A DNA stretch of 64,000 bases from Candidatus Sulfopaludibacter sp. SbA3 (GCA_945903265.1 CAMDNQ010000003.1:62001-126000), one strand, 5' to 3'; counted from the stretch's first letter, positions 8,951-21,004 are shown. A program made the numbers and translations. The notes: a model not told the origin generated them from the sequence alone.

Positions 8951-10597
8951 CTAGGACCGGGGCTTGGTGTGGACATCCCCAAACAGGATGTTCCACGTCA
9001 TCCAGAACCCGCCGCCAGCCGCGGCGAGGAACAGCAGCATGGCGATGCCGGGGTAGCCGAGAATCATGAACGGCGTCGGCACGCGCATCAGCATCGCGGC
9101 GCCGACGATCAGCGCCGCGAGCACCAGGCCGAGCGCGATCCGGTTGGCGACCTTCTGCAGGCCGTCGATGATCGATCCGTGATCGATCAACTCCACCTTC
9201 ACCTTCAGGTTGTCGCCCGCCAGCGCGTCGAGGATCCGGTTGACGCGGCTGGGGAGCTGCTGCGCGAATTCGCGCACCTCAATCACCGACGTCCAGAGAT
9301 TCGCAGGGGTGGCCTGCTTCCTGAGCCGCTGCTGCATCAGGCCGGTGGCGTTCTTCCGGATTGACGCGTTGACGTCAAAGGCCGGATCGAGGACGCGGCC
9401 GATTTCATCCAGATTGAGCAGCGCCTTCCCGAGGAGCGCGAGGTCGGGCGCCATGCGCAACCCGTGCTTGCCGGCTTCCCGCATGATGTCCAGCATCACG
9501 CGTCCGACATTGAGCTGCTTCAGCGCCACGCCCTGATTGCGACTGACCAGCGCCGAGACCGCCCGCACCATCTGCGCCTCGTCGAAGTCGTCCTGCTTCT
9601 CGCTGAGCACGATCGCCACACGGGCGGCGTCGTCTCCCCGTCCTTCGGCAATGGCGAGAACCAGCTTGACGAGGTGCTCCTGCACGGTCGGTGACAGCCG
9701 CCCCACCATGCCGAGATCGATGAGGGCGAGACGGTGATCGGGGGTCAGCAGCACATTGCCCGGATGCGGATCGGCGTGGAAGACCCCGTCGACGAGGATC
9801 TGCTGCAGATACGCGCGGAACAGCTGATCGGCGAGCTCGGCGCCGTCAACCTCCGTCCGGACGACAGGGCTGACCGCCGTGATCTTCACGCCGGGCACGT
9901 AGTCCATCGTCAGGACCCTGGCGGTCGTGAAGTCGTCGACCGGCAGCGGGACGACGATGCTGTCGAACTCGCGCAGCTGCGCGGCCATGGTGGTCAGGCT
10001 GCGGGCTTCCTCGCGATAATCGAGCTCCAGGACGAGCGAGTGGCGGAGCTCCTCGAGCATGCGCGCCGTGTCAACGCTCCGGGTGGGGCCCGCGAAGCGG
10101 TCGAACACGGGGGCGAGCTCGTGGAGGGCATCGAGATCCTTCAGGACCCGCTCCCGGATCCCCGGACGCTGGACCTTGACGGCGACCTCGCGACCGCCGC
10201 GGAGCACCGCGCGATGGACCTGCCCCAGAGAAGCTGCCGCAATGGGTTCCCGGTCGAACTCCGCAAACGCTTTTGACAGGCGGACGCCCAGCTCTTCCTG
10301 GACAATCCGCTCCACATCGGCGTACGGAAACGGCTCGAGATCGTCCTGCAGACGCGCCAGCGCCTCGAGATACGCGGGGGGAAGCAGATCGGCGCGCGTG
10401 GACAGGAACTGTCCCAGCTTGATGAACGTCGGTCCGAGCGCCTCCAGATCGCACGCGAACGCCTTCGCGTCCTCGATTTCCTTGTCCGTCGGCTCCACCG
10501 GGTCGTCGCCGGATGGTGTGGTGAACTCCGCGCGGGCATATTTCGCCACGAACCACGCAAGATCCCTGTATCGGCTGAGCCGGTCGGCAAGTCGCAT
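8951..10597 (-). CDS. ABC1/UbiB atypical kinase family protein
   Basis: A 548-residue member of the ABC1/ADCK/UbiB atypical kinase family, linked to quinone lipid biosynthesis or homeostasis. The family KxGQ signature is in PTFIKLGQFLSTRADLLPPAYLEALARLQD (~residues 80-108), the Ala-rich loop in EPIAAASLGQVHRA, the catalytic DPHPGNVLL segment (~270), and the metal-binding LIDLGMVG. Two C-terminal TM helices (ALGLVLAALIVGAAML and GIAMLLFLAAAGGGFWM) anchor it in the membrane. I start at ATG 10597 (MRLADRL); an ATG at 10624 is in frame but would begin inside a GGGATC-type repeat. No ubi or men genes are nearby. Confidence 0.9.
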   Translation of the reverse strand: MRLADRLSRYRDLAWFVAKYARAEFTTPSGDDPVEPTDKEIEDAKAFACDLEALGPTFIKLGQFLSTRADLLPPAYLEALARLQDDLEPFPYADVERIVQEELGVRLSKAFAEFDREPIAAASLGQVHRAVLRGGREVAVKVQRPGIRERVLKDLDALHELAPVFDRFAGPTRSVDTARMLEELRHSLVLELDYREEARSLTTMAAQLREFDSIVVPLPVDDFTTARVLTMDYVPGVKITAVSPVVRTEVDGAELADQLFRAYLQQILVDGVFHADPHPGNVLLTPDHRLALIDLGMVGRLSPTVQEHLVKLVLAIAEGRGDDAARVAIVLSEKQDDFDEAQMVRAVSALVSRNQGVALKQLNVGRVMLDIMREAGKHGLRMAPDLALLGKALLNLDEIGRVLDPAFDVNASIRKNATGLMQQRLRKQATPANLWTSVIEVREFAQQLPSRVNRILDALAGDNLKVKVELIDHGSIIDGLQKVANRIALGLVLAALIVGAAMLMRVPTPFMILGYPGIAMLLFLAAAGGGFWMTWNILFGDVHTKPRS

Positions 10598-10626
10598 TGC
10601 GGTCCAACTCAACGCAACGGGCATGC

Positions 10627-10652
10627 CGGGGATCGGGGATCAGGGTTCAGGG
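10627..10652. repeat. GGGATCGGGGATCAGGG phrase repeat
   Basis: A short run of near-identical GGGATC/GGTTC units lies between the divergent UbiB-like and 10708 genes. The same phrase occurs inside addA at 11469-11513 and 13716-13752, in coding sequence. Non-coding here; function unknown. Confidence 0.7.
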
Positions 10653-10707
10653 AGTGTGCGGACTGATGAGATTCGCCGGCGCGTCCCGCATCGTAAGATC
10701 GGACCAC

Positions 10708-10944
10708 ATGGCAAGAGGCTGGGAGAGCAAGTCGGTCGAAGCGCAACAGGATGAGGCTGCGGCCGCTACAAAACTCAAACCGTCCGTCGACCCGGCCGAG
10801 GCGCTCCGTCAGTCGCAGCGCGCCACGCTGATGCTGGCCCGGACCCGTGCGCTGTCCGATCTTCAGCTCGCGTGCGCCCCGGCGCATCGAGGGATGCTCG
10901 AACAGGCGATCGCGGACCTCGATGAGAAGATCAGAAATCTCTAG
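10708..10944 (+). CDS. small conserved hypothetical protein
   Basis: A 78-residue soluble protein starting MARGWESKSVEAQ. It is charged, with a helical C-terminal half (ADPAEALRQSQRATLMLARTR-type and MLEQAIADLDEKI helices) and no enzymatic motif. The preceding open frame from 10597 has repeat character and was excluded. No Shine-Dalgarno is present; TAAGAT at 10694-10699 sits 8 nt before the ATG, compatible with leaderless expression. The stop codon TAG at 10942-10944 lies inside the AGTCGGT-type repeat. I recall similar MARGWESK proteins in acidobacterial genomes, but have no function for them. Confidence 0.65.
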   Translation: MARGWESKSVEAQQDEAAAATKLKPSVDPAEALRQSQRATLMLARTRALSDLQLACAPAHRGMLEQAIADLDEKIRNL

Positions 10945-10975
10945 TCGGTAGTCGGTAGTCGGTAGTCTCTAGCCG
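10939..10975. repeat. AGTCGGT tandem phrase repeat
   Basis: Three consecutive TAGTCGG units are flanked on both sides by TCTCTAG. The left edge contains the TAG stop of the small protein gene; the right edge ends 3 nt before the convergent addA stop. A related GTCGGC-type run is at 51759-51802. Confidence 0.8.
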
Positions 10976-10977
10976 CG

Positions 10978-13900
10978 TCAGACGCGGAGCAGTACTCCGC
11001 GCGGCTTCTTGCCCATTGCTGCCCCAACCGCCGCCGCATACGTCTGCACCTGGCGGGTGTACACCTCGAGCGCGCCATCGAGCTCCCGGTCGGTTTTGAA
11101 GTCGACGACCACGACCTCGTCGCCGGATACGAATGCGAGATCCACGTTGCCTTCGACGAGTGTCCCCTCATCGACACGTAAGGTGACGGGGGTCTCTCGG
11201 TAGCAGAGCCGGGCCGCGTCGGCGCGCATGGCCTCCCGCCAGACGGCGTGCCGGGAAACCGCGCCGGCCACCTCCTTGACCGCCGCGACTTCTTCCTCAC
11301 TCGCCGCGAGGACACGGCCATGCCCTTCGGCCAGTCGCGCAATCACCTCGACATCCGCCACAAGGGGCATGTCCGCGAGCACGGCGTGCACGAGCGTGCC
11401 GAACCGCTTGCCCGCCGGGCGATCCGAGCCTGTCAGGGCAGACTCGACGGACACGGCAATTTTCCAGATTCCTGATCCCTGATCCCCGATCCCTGATCCC
11501 TGCTCCCCGCTGCCCGCCCTTACCCACTCGGTAGCCGTGACGACGCGCACCGACGGCGCGGACGCCTGCTCCACCGCAACCTGCCGTTGCGTCCGCCAGT
11601 CTTCGTAGGCGTCGAGCTGACTGCGCAGCACCTGCGGCGAGACATCTTTCACAATCAGGTCGTCGCGCCGGAGTCCGAGCGGCGCCTGTACTCCCAGGGT
11701 GACCGCATCGGGCGACCACCAGACGACAGATGCCGCCGCAGCCTCCTCGGCGCCGCCGCCGACGCGGTGGAGTCCCGGACACATCGTGAGGAACGAGGCC
11801 GGGTCCCCGTCGGGCCGCTGCAGCACGGTGTCCTTGCTGGTGAAGGTTGGACAGCCAAGCGCCGGCGTCTGTTCGCGCCGAACGTCTTCGGGGGGATAGA
11901 TCGCGCGGTTGAGCGGTGAGATCCAGCCTTCGCTGTACGGCTCGTCGCCAATCGCCGGGACGACCAGGAGATCGCGCGCGCGCGTGGCCGCGACGTACGC
12001 GACGCGCTCGCCTTCCGCGCCTTCGCGCAGCAGTTCGGTCTCCCTCGCGTCGAGGAGATCCTTCGGCGCCCAGCCGCCAATCCGCAGCGCGCACAGATTC
12101 CTGACCGGATCAATGTGCCGGGACGCGTCGTAGGGCGCGAGCCGGGCCGTGATATCCGCGAGGACGACGACCGGGAACTCGAGGCCCTTGGCCTTGTGAA
12201 CGGTCATCAGCCGGACGCCGTCGCTCCCCTCCTCCAGAATGGGCGCTTCGGCCGGACGATGGACGGAGGCCTCGGCGTGGAGGGTTTCGACGAACCCGCG
12301 GAAGGACATGCCGCCGTCCAGCTCGTACTGCCGGGCGAGTTCGGCAACGTGCAGCACGTTGGCCAGCGCCTGCTCACCGCCTGGACGAAGGACGAAGCCG
12401 ACGTGCGCGCGCGTGGCATCCAGCAGCATGGCGATGGTCTCGGCCACCGGCCGCCTGTTGCGCCCCTGGTGCAGCCGTTTCAGCGTCATGAGCGCATCGG
12501 CGACGCACTGCAGATGCGGCGGCAGGCCGTCGGGGATGCGAAACGGATGAAACGCTCGGCTCCGCTGGTAGAACTCGAGCAGCTCCTCGTCGCCAAGCGC
12601 GAACAACGCGCCACGAAGCGACGCAAACACGGACAGCTGGTCGTCGGGCCATTCGATGGCCATCAAAGCCGCCCGCAACGTTTCAATTTCTTCGCGATCG
12701 TGGAAGGTGCGGCCGCCGACGAGAAGATGCCGCACGCCCCGCGCCTCGAGTGCCTCCACGTACGGGCGCGTGACATCCTCCCCGTAACTCAGAAACCTGC
12801 GGAAGAGGATGCAGATGTGCCGCGCGTCGAGCGGCACGCGCGTGTTCGGCGCCCGCCGCTCCGTCACCGTCCATCCGCTCTCCTGCACCAGCCACGCGAT
12901 GTACGCGCCCACCGCATCGGGGAGCGACTCTTCGATCCTGCGCGCGGTAATGAACCGATTGGAATACGGATACGGAACCGGCAACGCGACGACCGACGGC
13001 TGGCTGGATTCCTCGACGCGTGACGCCTCGAGCGGCACGTACCGCGCCTGCCGCGTCGCCGGGTTGCCGTCCATCACCGGCGCGAACGCCAGGTTGACGA
13101 CACGCTGGATGTTGGGAACGCCGCGGAAACTTCGCCGGAGCTCCAGCCGGCGGGCACCAGCCCGTTCGAGCTGATCGCACACCCGCATATACGTGTCGAC
13201 GTCGGCGCGTCGGAATCGATAAATCGACTGCTTCGGATCACCGACCAGAAAGAGCTTTCCCGGCAGCGGCATCACGGCTTCCCATTTCGTCTCGTCCGGG
13301 TCCGACGCCGCGAGCAGAAGCAGCAGCTCGGCCTGCAGCGGGTCGGTGTCCTGGAATTCGTCGACGAAGATCGCCGAGAAGCGGTGCTGGAAATGCCGGC
13401 GCACGGCAGCATTGCCGGTGATCAGGTTCCGCGCCCGCAGCAGGAGATCGACGAAGTCGAGAGCCCCCTCCCGGATCTTCAGCCGCTCGTATTCGTCGAC
13501 ACAGACAAGCAGCTCGTCGTGCAGCAGCGCGGCGAGATCGGCGTCGGCGCGCAGCTGGAAGTCGTTCAGCGCCTCGATGAGCGCGTCGCGCGACGCCAGC
13601 ACCCGCGGCCGCGGCACGCCTTTGCTGTACGTCGGCCCACTCCCCTTCCGCCCGCGCTTGAAGTCACGGTTGCGCCGAAGATCGATCAGCTGCGCCTCTA
13701 GGCCGTCCAAATCAGCAGGGGATCGGGGATCGAAGATCGGGGATCGGAGTTCCCGGCTCAGCCTGCGGACCGGTTCGGTGTCCACATAGAGGTTGTCCCC
13801 GGCATATGACGGATTGGCCGACGCATCCGCACAGTCATGGACCAGTTCGACGACGCGGAGGGCGACAGCGCCGCGATCGAATGGCTCTCGCGTCCACGCG

Positions 13901-14496
13901 CCGCGGAAGTCCCGCCATTCGGCGAGATCGAAGGCGGCCCGACGGAGGCGCTCGACGGGGCCGTCCTCATCCGCGTCACCGGGACGGAATCCACGGCTTC
14001 CCCGCCGCAGCGAACGGCGGACGCCCTCGCCTGGCTCTGCCAGCTCGCGCTGCAGCCACGCGTCGAACGCCTGCCTGAAGAGGCGCTCCGACTGGCCCTC
14101 GGTCAGCACTCGAAACAGCGGATCGACGCCGGCCTCGACGGGGCGCTCGCGGAGCAGGTCGGCGCAAAACCCGTGAATCGTGCTGACGTGCGCCTCCTCC
14201 AGGTTCTGAATGGCCGCGGACAGGCGCGAGACCGCCGCGCCGTCCGCAGCCTGCCGATCCTTCTCGAGCTGCTGGCGAAGCCTGAGCTTCAGCTCGCCGG
14301 CCGCCTTCTCGGTGAACGTCACCGCCACGATCTCGCGGACGTCGGCGCGCCCCTCGGCAATCACACGCACGATCCGATTCACGAGCTCTGTCGTCTTGCC
14401 CGTGCCCGCGGCCGCTTCGACAATCAACGTCTGATCGACGGCGGTTCGAATCAGCTCCCGCGCCTCCTCGTCGGAATATGGCGCCACGGCCGTCAT
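10978..14496 (-). CDS. addA: AddA-like ATP-dependent helicase/nuclease
   Basis: A 1172-residue UvrD/Rep superfamily helicase with a C-terminal RecB nuclease domain, as in AddA of the AddAB double-strand-break resection enzyme. The Walker A motif AAAGTGKTT is at residues ~28-36, the DEFQDTD-type motif II at ~370, GDPKQSIYRFR motif III after it, VHKAKGLEFPVVVL motif V and AATRARDLLVV motif VI. The nuclease block near the C-terminus reads GNVDLAFVSGDEVVVVDFKTD, with the Asp and D-x-K of the PD-(D/E)xK site. The ATG overlaps the addB stop (ATGA). Two low-complexity segments, at ~residue 253 and ~1000 (GSGEQGSGIGDQGSGI), are encoded by the GGGATC phrase repeat. Confidence 0.93.
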   Translation of the reverse strand: MTAVAPYSDEEARELIRTAVDQTLIVEAAAGTGKTTELVNRIVRVIAEGRADVREIVAVTFTEKAAGELKLRLRQQLEKDRQAADGAAVSRLSAAIQNLEEAHVSTIHGFCADLLRERPVEAGVDPLFRVLTEGQSERLFRQAFDAWLQRELAEPGEGVRRSLRRGSRGFRPGDADEDGPVERLRRAAFDLAEWRDFRGAWTREPFDRGAVALRVVELVHDCADASANPSYAGDNLYVDTEPVRRLSRELRSPIFDPRSPADLDGLEAQLIDLRRNRDFKRGRKGSGPTYSKGVPRPRVLASRDALIEALNDFQLRADADLAALLHDELLVCVDEYERLKIREGALDFVDLLLRARNLITGNAAVRRHFQHRFSAIFVDEFQDTDPLQAELLLLLAASDPDETKWEAVMPLPGKLFLVGDPKQSIYRFRRADVDTYMRVCDQLERAGARRLELRRSFRGVPNIQRVVNLAFAPVMDGNPATRQARYVPLEASRVEESSQPSVVALPVPYPYSNRFITARRIEESLPDAVGAYIAWLVQESGWTVTERRAPNTRVPLDARHICILFRRFLSYGEDVTRPYVEALEARGVRHLLVGGRTFHDREEIETLRAALMAIEWPDDQLSVFASLRGALFALGDEELLEFYQRSRAFHPFRIPDGLPPHLQCVADALMTLKRLHQGRNRRPVAETIAMLLDATRAHVGFVLRPGGEQALANVLHVAELARQYELDGGMSFRGFVETLHAEASVHRPAEAPILEEGSDGVRLMTVHKAKGLEFPVVVLADITARLAPYDASRHIDPVRNLCALRIGGWAPKDLLDARETELLREGAEGERVAYVAATRARDLLVVPAIGDEPYSEGWISPLNRAIYPPEDVRREQTPALGCPTFTSKDTVLQRPDGDPASFLTMCPGLHRVGGGAEEAAAASVVWWSPDAVTLGVQAPLGLRRDDLIVKDVSPQVLRSQLDAYEDWRTQRQVAVEQASAPSVRVVTATEWVRAGSGEQGSGIGDQGSGIWKIAVSVESALTGSDRPAGKRFGTLVHAVLADMPLVADVEVIARLAEGHGRVLAASEEEVAAVKEVAGAVSRHAVWREAMRADAARLCYRETPVTLRVDEGTLVEGNVDLAFVSGDEVVVVDFKTDRELDGALEVYTRQVQTYAAAVGAAMGKKPRGVLLRV
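11469..11513. repeat. GGGATCAGGGATC repeat within addA
   Basis: About seven degenerate 7-nt GGGATCA/GGGGATC units (read on the minus strand) lie in frame inside addA and encode a Gly/Ser/Asp/Gln-rich linker at ~residue 1000, just before the nuclease domain. The same phrase is intergenic at 10627-10652. Confidence 0.8.
13716..13752. repeat. GGGATCGGGGATCGAAGATC repeat within addA
   Basis: A second in-frame copy of the GATC phrase repeat in addA. On the coding strand it encodes a segment reading RELRSPIFDPRSPADL around residue 253, between helicase blocks. Confidence 0.75.
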
Positions 14497-17400
14497 GCGC
14501 GCCCCCGGAGCTCCCGCAGATCGGCGAGCCGATCCTGCGGCTTGCGGCTGATTCGGCGGAACACGTCGGGTCCGCAGACGGGCCGGAAATCGCAGCGCGA
14601 ACAGGCCTCCTCGGCCGGCGCCGCCGCGAGGAATCCACCTTCAATGGCGCGATCGATCACCTGCAGGACCTCGAGGCCCGCCGCGCGCGTGCGGTCGTTG
14701 AGCGGGATTTCGTGCTCGGCAAAGCTGCCGGCCGCCGTGCAGTAGAACAGCCGTCCCTGCGATACGCCGCGTTCGAGCGCGCGCTCGATGGCGAGGCTGT
14801 AGAGCACCGGCTGCAGCACCGCGCCGCCGCCGATGATGACGCGGTCGATCCGTTCCGGCTTGCGGCCGGTCTTGTGATCCGTCACCCGCAGCAGGCCGGT
14901 CGTCCGGTGCTCCTCGATCAGATCGATGGCGCCCCGCAGCTGATACCCCCCTTCGAGCGTGACATCGTCCCTGACGCTTGCGGCGTCGCGTTCGCCAGGC
15001 ACATTGCCAAACCCGAACTCGAAGTGCCTTGGATTCCACTCGGCGCCGTCGCGGACCAGATAGTGGAGCCACGAGTGAAGATCGCGGCCAATCGACGTCA
15101 CTTCGTCGGTCCAGACGCGATCCACCGCCGGCGCCAGCCGCTCGTACTCACGGGCGGCGACGGTCTCGACCGTCTCGTCGAGAACCGCGCGTGCCGACTC
15201 GATCCCTGCCTCGGTCATCGGCAATGCCTTCCGCTCGTACAGCGTCCGCAGGAATCGCGCCTGCATTTCGTGGAAGAGGCTGCCGCGCGTCAGCGGATCC
15301 ATCCGCTGCAGCGGCTCGGGCATCTCCAGCGGCTGAAGTCGATAGACCGCCGCCAGGAAGAACTGGTACGGGCACGCGCTGAACTTCTGCAGCGCCGACA
15401 GCGAGTACGGCCGCGCGGTCAACCGCTGCGAGGCGAGCATGGCGGCTGTGTCCGGAGCCACACGGATGAGGCCGTCGCTCGTGGACCAGCGCTGCTCGCC
15501 GCGGGCCCACCGGCCGACGACACTGCGTCGCAGCGATTCGTTCAGCTTGAGCAGGTAATGCGCGTGCCCTTTGACGCGGGCGCGGTCGCGCTCGTCGAGC
15601 AGGAGCCGCAGGGTGGAGAGATCGTGCTCGAGATCGTCGATCGCATTGGCCGGCTGCGGAGGCGCCGGCCACGCCAGCGTCGCGCTCCCGGTCTCCCGTG
15701 CGCGATCTTCGAGCCACTCGAAGTCGGGGATGCGGCCTGTGACGGCCCGCATGACATCCAGTGCGTAGAACGACGGCACGCGGGCACGTGATTCCGTCAG
15801 CTCGATGCGCGGGTACGACACGTACAGGCGCTCCACCGCGGCGCCGGCGGCGAGTTCGAGAAGCAGCCGCTCGGCGGCCAGCCGCCGGGGCTGGGTGGTC
15901 AACGATGCGTCGGCGGCCGCCCGTGTGCCGTCCAGGAGGAGCGGGTCCTCGCGGGGCTTCTGCGGAAACATCCGCTCCGCCAGACCCGGGACGAACACCA
16001 CGGTGAAACTGCGGCCACGTGCCTGCTGCGGCGTGCCGACGAAGATACGGCCGAATCGGCGCGAAGGCGGTTCCGATTCGAGTGTCAGCAGCCGCTCGGC
16101 GAGCACCCGGCGCGCCTCGTCGAGATCGATCGGCCCGATGTCGGCCATCGGGCGCAGATCGGCGAGGACGCGCAGCACCTGTTCAGGCCGGCGCAGCACG
16201 CGCGGCGCCAGGCCGGTGAAGGCGTCGAGCCAGGCGCCCCAGGTGGCCTGGACAGGCCACCGTGACAACTCCTCGATGACAGGCAACGCAAACGCGCTGA
16301 GGTGCTCGAGCTGCTGGCGCGTGCGCTGCAGCGACTCGGCGCGGGCGCCGTTGCGCCCATCCTGGCGTTCCGCCTCGCCGATTTGCCGCGCGAGTTCGGC
16401 GGCTTTTCCGGCAAGCCGGCGCCGCCACCGGTCAGCGTTTTTTCCGATGACGGCTGCTTCGACAAGCACTTTCTCCCATCGCCAGGGGGCGGGCAGTGTC
16501 TGCGCAACAGCGTCGGTCTCCTCCGTCCCGGCAGGCGCCTCGACATCGGCGCCGAGTCCGAAGACTTCATCCAGCGGCAGTACGTGGGGCGGGTCCGACG
16601 GCGAGGCGGAATCCGATCGAGCCGGCGACCCGCCGGCCTCGGGAACTTGCGCAAGCGACAGATACTCCGCAAACCGGGACGCCGACAGCTGCTCCGCCGC
16701 GCACGCCAGCAGCGCCAGGAACGCGCGCCCCGCCGGATGCGGCCGTCGCGTGCCGCGATCGAACCAGGCGGGGACGCCGGCGCGCTGCAGCGCGTGCTCC
16801 ATGAGGCCGAAATAGCTGTGCGGCGACCTGACGAGAATCGCCATCTCGTCGAATTTCACGCCGCGCCGCGCTTCCTTCAGGATGCGGCGCGCGATCTCCA
16901 CGCACTCCCGGCCCTCGCCCGGCGCCGAAAAGAATTCGAGCGAGCCGTCCTGGTCGCGCTGCACCGGCTCGACGTCCGGCTTGAACAGAAAGCGGCGCAG
17001 GTACGCCAGGTCGTTGTCGCCGGACTCTGCCCCATCGACGGCCGTCGGATGCATCGACGCGTAGTGGCGAAGGGTGTCCAGATCGCCAGGCGGGGCCGTC
17101 GCGACCGCGATCGCGGCGGCGCCGACAATGGCGCCGACCAGCGCGCGATCCGCCGCATGCTCGATGGCCACGTCGAGCAGCACCACGAGGTCGAACCGGG
17201 CGTTCAGCCGCGCGGCCGCGGTCAGAAACAGGTCTGCCCGGTCCACGGACGATGCGGACGCGAAGCATTCTTCAAAGCGCTCGAGTAGCCACGCGATATC
17301 CGGACCGGCAGGTCCCAAGGGAGAGAGACGGCTGGCCGGCACACCAGCCAGACGCAGTTCCTGCAGCGTGCGCGCGAGGGCGCGCGGGAAGCCGGGCGAT

Positions 17401-17738
17401 CCCGATACCGGCGAGAAGTAGGAGAGGGCACCCTCCCGAGCCGCGTCGAACGTGACGCGCGCCGATACGGCTTCGGCACCGAGCCACGTGCTGGGTGTGA
17501 CCGACTCCCCTGCCAGCGCGACAATCGCGGTCCGCGCGGCGAATTGCGTCAGGCTGAAGCGCTGAATGCCGAACGTGGCGGGCGCTGACGCTGCCGCGGC
17601 GCGGGCCAGATCATCAGCGGCACCCCGCGTCGCGCCGATGACCGCAACGCGCTGCCCGGGCGAGGCGCGGCGAATCGCGTCGCACGCGAAGGCCAGACGG
17701 GTGTGTGCGGAGGAAGAGGTTGAAAGGTGCAAAGGCAT
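14493..17738 (-). CDS. addB: AddB-like PD-(D/E)xK nuclease/helicase subunit
   Basis: Large subunit partner of AddA. It is ~1081 residues from the ATG at 17738 (MPLHLSTSSS); a GTG at 17786 is also in frame. The central part is UvrD/helicase-like but degenerate, as in AddB. The C-terminal nuclease carries RGAIDLIEE and LRVTDHKTGRKP. The cysteines that hold the AddB iron-sulfur cluster are visible: one in SACPYQFF (~785) and three in CSRCDFRPVCG (~1040). No intact Walker A is present at the N-terminus (VIGATRGAADD). It ends in an ATGA overlap with addA, so the two are coupled. Proteobacterial-type RecBCD is not indicated. Confidence 0.88.
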   Translation of the reverse strand: MPLHLSTSSSAHTRLAFACDAIRRASPGQRVAVIGATRGAADDLARAAAASAPATFGIQRFSLTQFAARTAIVALAGESVTPSTWLGAEAVSARVTFDAAREGALSYFSPVSGSPGFPRALARTLQELRLAGVPASRLSPLGPAGPDIAWLLERFEECFASASSVDRADLFLTAAARLNARFDLVVLLDVAIEHAADRALVGAIVGAAAIAVATAPPGDLDTLRHYASMHPTAVDGAESGDNDLAYLRRFLFKPDVEPVQRDQDGSLEFFSAPGEGRECVEIARRILKEARRGVKFDEMAILVRSPHSYFGLMEHALQRAGVPAWFDRGTRRPHPAGRAFLALLACAAEQLSASRFAEYLSLAQVPEAGGSPARSDSASPSDPPHVLPLDEVFGLGADVEAPAGTEETDAVAQTLPAPWRWEKVLVEAAVIGKNADRWRRRLAGKAAELARQIGEAERQDGRNGARAESLQRTRQQLEHLSAFALPVIEELSRWPVQATWGAWLDAFTGLAPRVLRRPEQVLRVLADLRPMADIGPIDLDEARRVLAERLLTLESEPPSRRFGRIFVGTPQQARGRSFTVVFVPGLAERMFPQKPREDPLLLDGTRAAADASLTTQPRRLAAERLLLELAAGAAVERLYVSYPRIELTESRARVPSFYALDVMRAVTGRIPDFEWLEDRARETGSATLAWPAPPQPANAIDDLEHDLSTLRLLLDERDRARVKGHAHYLLKLNESLRRSVVGRWARGEQRWSTSDGLIRVAPDTAAMLASQRLTARPYSLSALQKFSACPYQFFLAAVYRLQPLEMPEPLQRMDPLTRGSLFHEMQARFLRTLYERKALPMTEAGIESARAVLDETVETVAAREYERLAPAVDRVWTDEVTSIGRDLHSWLHYLVRDGAEWNPRHFEFGFGNVPGERDAASVRDDVTLEGGYQLRGAIDLIEEHRTTGLLRVTDHKTGRKPERIDRVIIGGGAVLQPVLYSLAIERALERGVSQGRLFYCTAAGSFAEHEIPLNDRTRAAGLEVLQVIDRAIEGGFLAAAPAEEACSRCDFRPVCGPDVFRRISRKPQDRLADLRELRGRA

Positions 17739-17818
17739 CGTCACTGTCCCGGACAATGTGCCGGGTCTCCGGTACGACAGCACCACGCTGCCGTTTCATG
17801 CGGACGATACCACGGAAG

Positions 17819-18437
17819 CTACGGCGCGAGGCGGGTGCGGCTCCAGGTGCCGTCGCCGTTCCTGCGGTACTGCACGCGGTCGTGCAGGCGGCTCGGACGG
17901 CCCTGCCAGAACTCGAGCTCGGTCGGCACGATGCGGTAGCCGCCCCACCAGGCCGGACGCGGCACCTGGTCCCCGTATTTCTTCCGCGCCACTTCGTAGC
18001 GCGCCTCGAGAGCCGCACGGTTTTCGATGGGATCGCTCTGGGGGGACGCGTACACGCTCCACCGGCTTTCAACCGGACGCGTGAGGAAGTACGCGTCCGA
18101 TTCCTCGGGGCTCACCTTCTCGACGGTCCCGTCCACGCGCACCTGACGTTCGACCGAGCGCCACATGAACAGCGCGCTGGCGTGTCCCGATTCCTCGATC
18201 TCGCGCGACTTCCGGCTGCCGTAATTGGTGAAGAACACGAAGCCGCGGGGATCGACGGCCTTGAGGAGCACGGTACGGACGGACGGGCGGCCGTCCCGCG
18301 TCGCGGTGGCCAGCGCCATGGCGGTCGGATCCTGCTCGATCTGGCGAACCTGCTCGAACCAGGTCGAAAACTGACGGAACGGATCGGGGTCCGATCGGAT
18401 CTCGTCGAGCGGCTCGCCCAGGTACTCGCGCCGGATG

Positions 18438-18451
<14 letters not shown>
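17819..18451 (-). CDS. pdxH: pyridoxamine 5'-phosphate oxidase
   Basis: FMN-dependent enzyme that oxidises pyridoxamine/pyridoxine 5'-phosphate to pyridoxal 5'-phosphate. The 210-residue length is normal for PdxH. Recognisable blocks are DPTAMALATATRDGRPSVRTVLLK (FMN site), GFVFFTNYGSRKSREI, ERQVRVDGTVEKVS, SDAYFLTRP, and the C-terminal PTELEFWQGRPSRLHDR, ending in the family R-L-x-P. The start at ATG 18451 (MSFADIRREY) lies 14 nt inside the 3' end of clpA. The longer open frame upstream is clpA antiframe and was not used. It links cofactor supply to the PLP enzymes in the window, but that is only suggestive. Confidence 0.93.
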
Positions 18452-20674
<2,223 letters not shown>

Positions 20675-20675
<1 letters not shown>

Positions 20676-21004
20676 TACTGATTGACGCTTTCCGTTTCGG
20701 GTTCCATCGTGGCCAGCAGCGGAAACTCGTGCTCTTCCGCCAGCCGCTCCGTCGCCTTGACCTTGGTGTCCGCCACGTCGTGGGTGAAGACGCCGGCGAC
20801 CCCCATCCCTGACTGATGCACGCTCAGCATGATGGAGAACGCCTCGGCATGCGGCTTCTGAAAAATCGACTCGAGCACCCAGACGACGAAGTCCTGTGTG
20901 GTGAAGTCGTCATTGTGCAGAAGTACACGCCACATCCGCGGGCGCTCGAGCAGCGGCTCGACGCGCGCCTGGGTCAGCGTGAACTCTCGCGGGTCGGTAC
21001 TCAT
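20675..21004 (-). CDS. clpS: ClpS adaptor (N-end rule specificity factor)
   Basis: A 109-residue adaptor that recognises N-terminal Leu, Phe, Tyr or Trp and delivers such proteins to ClpA. Core blocks are present: WRVLLHNDDFTTQDFVVWVLESIF (the N-x-D pocket and helix 1) and AFSIMLSVHQSGMGVAGVFTHDVADTKV, then the C-terminal Glu-rich LAEEHEFPLLATMEPE. It overlaps clpA by TAATG. Its upstream region is the TTCGTG-type repeat at 21005-21055, whose minus-strand GAAGAGC/GAAGGA units may serve as the ribosome binding site. aat, which creates ClpS ligands, lies 51 nt upstream. Confidence 0.95.
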
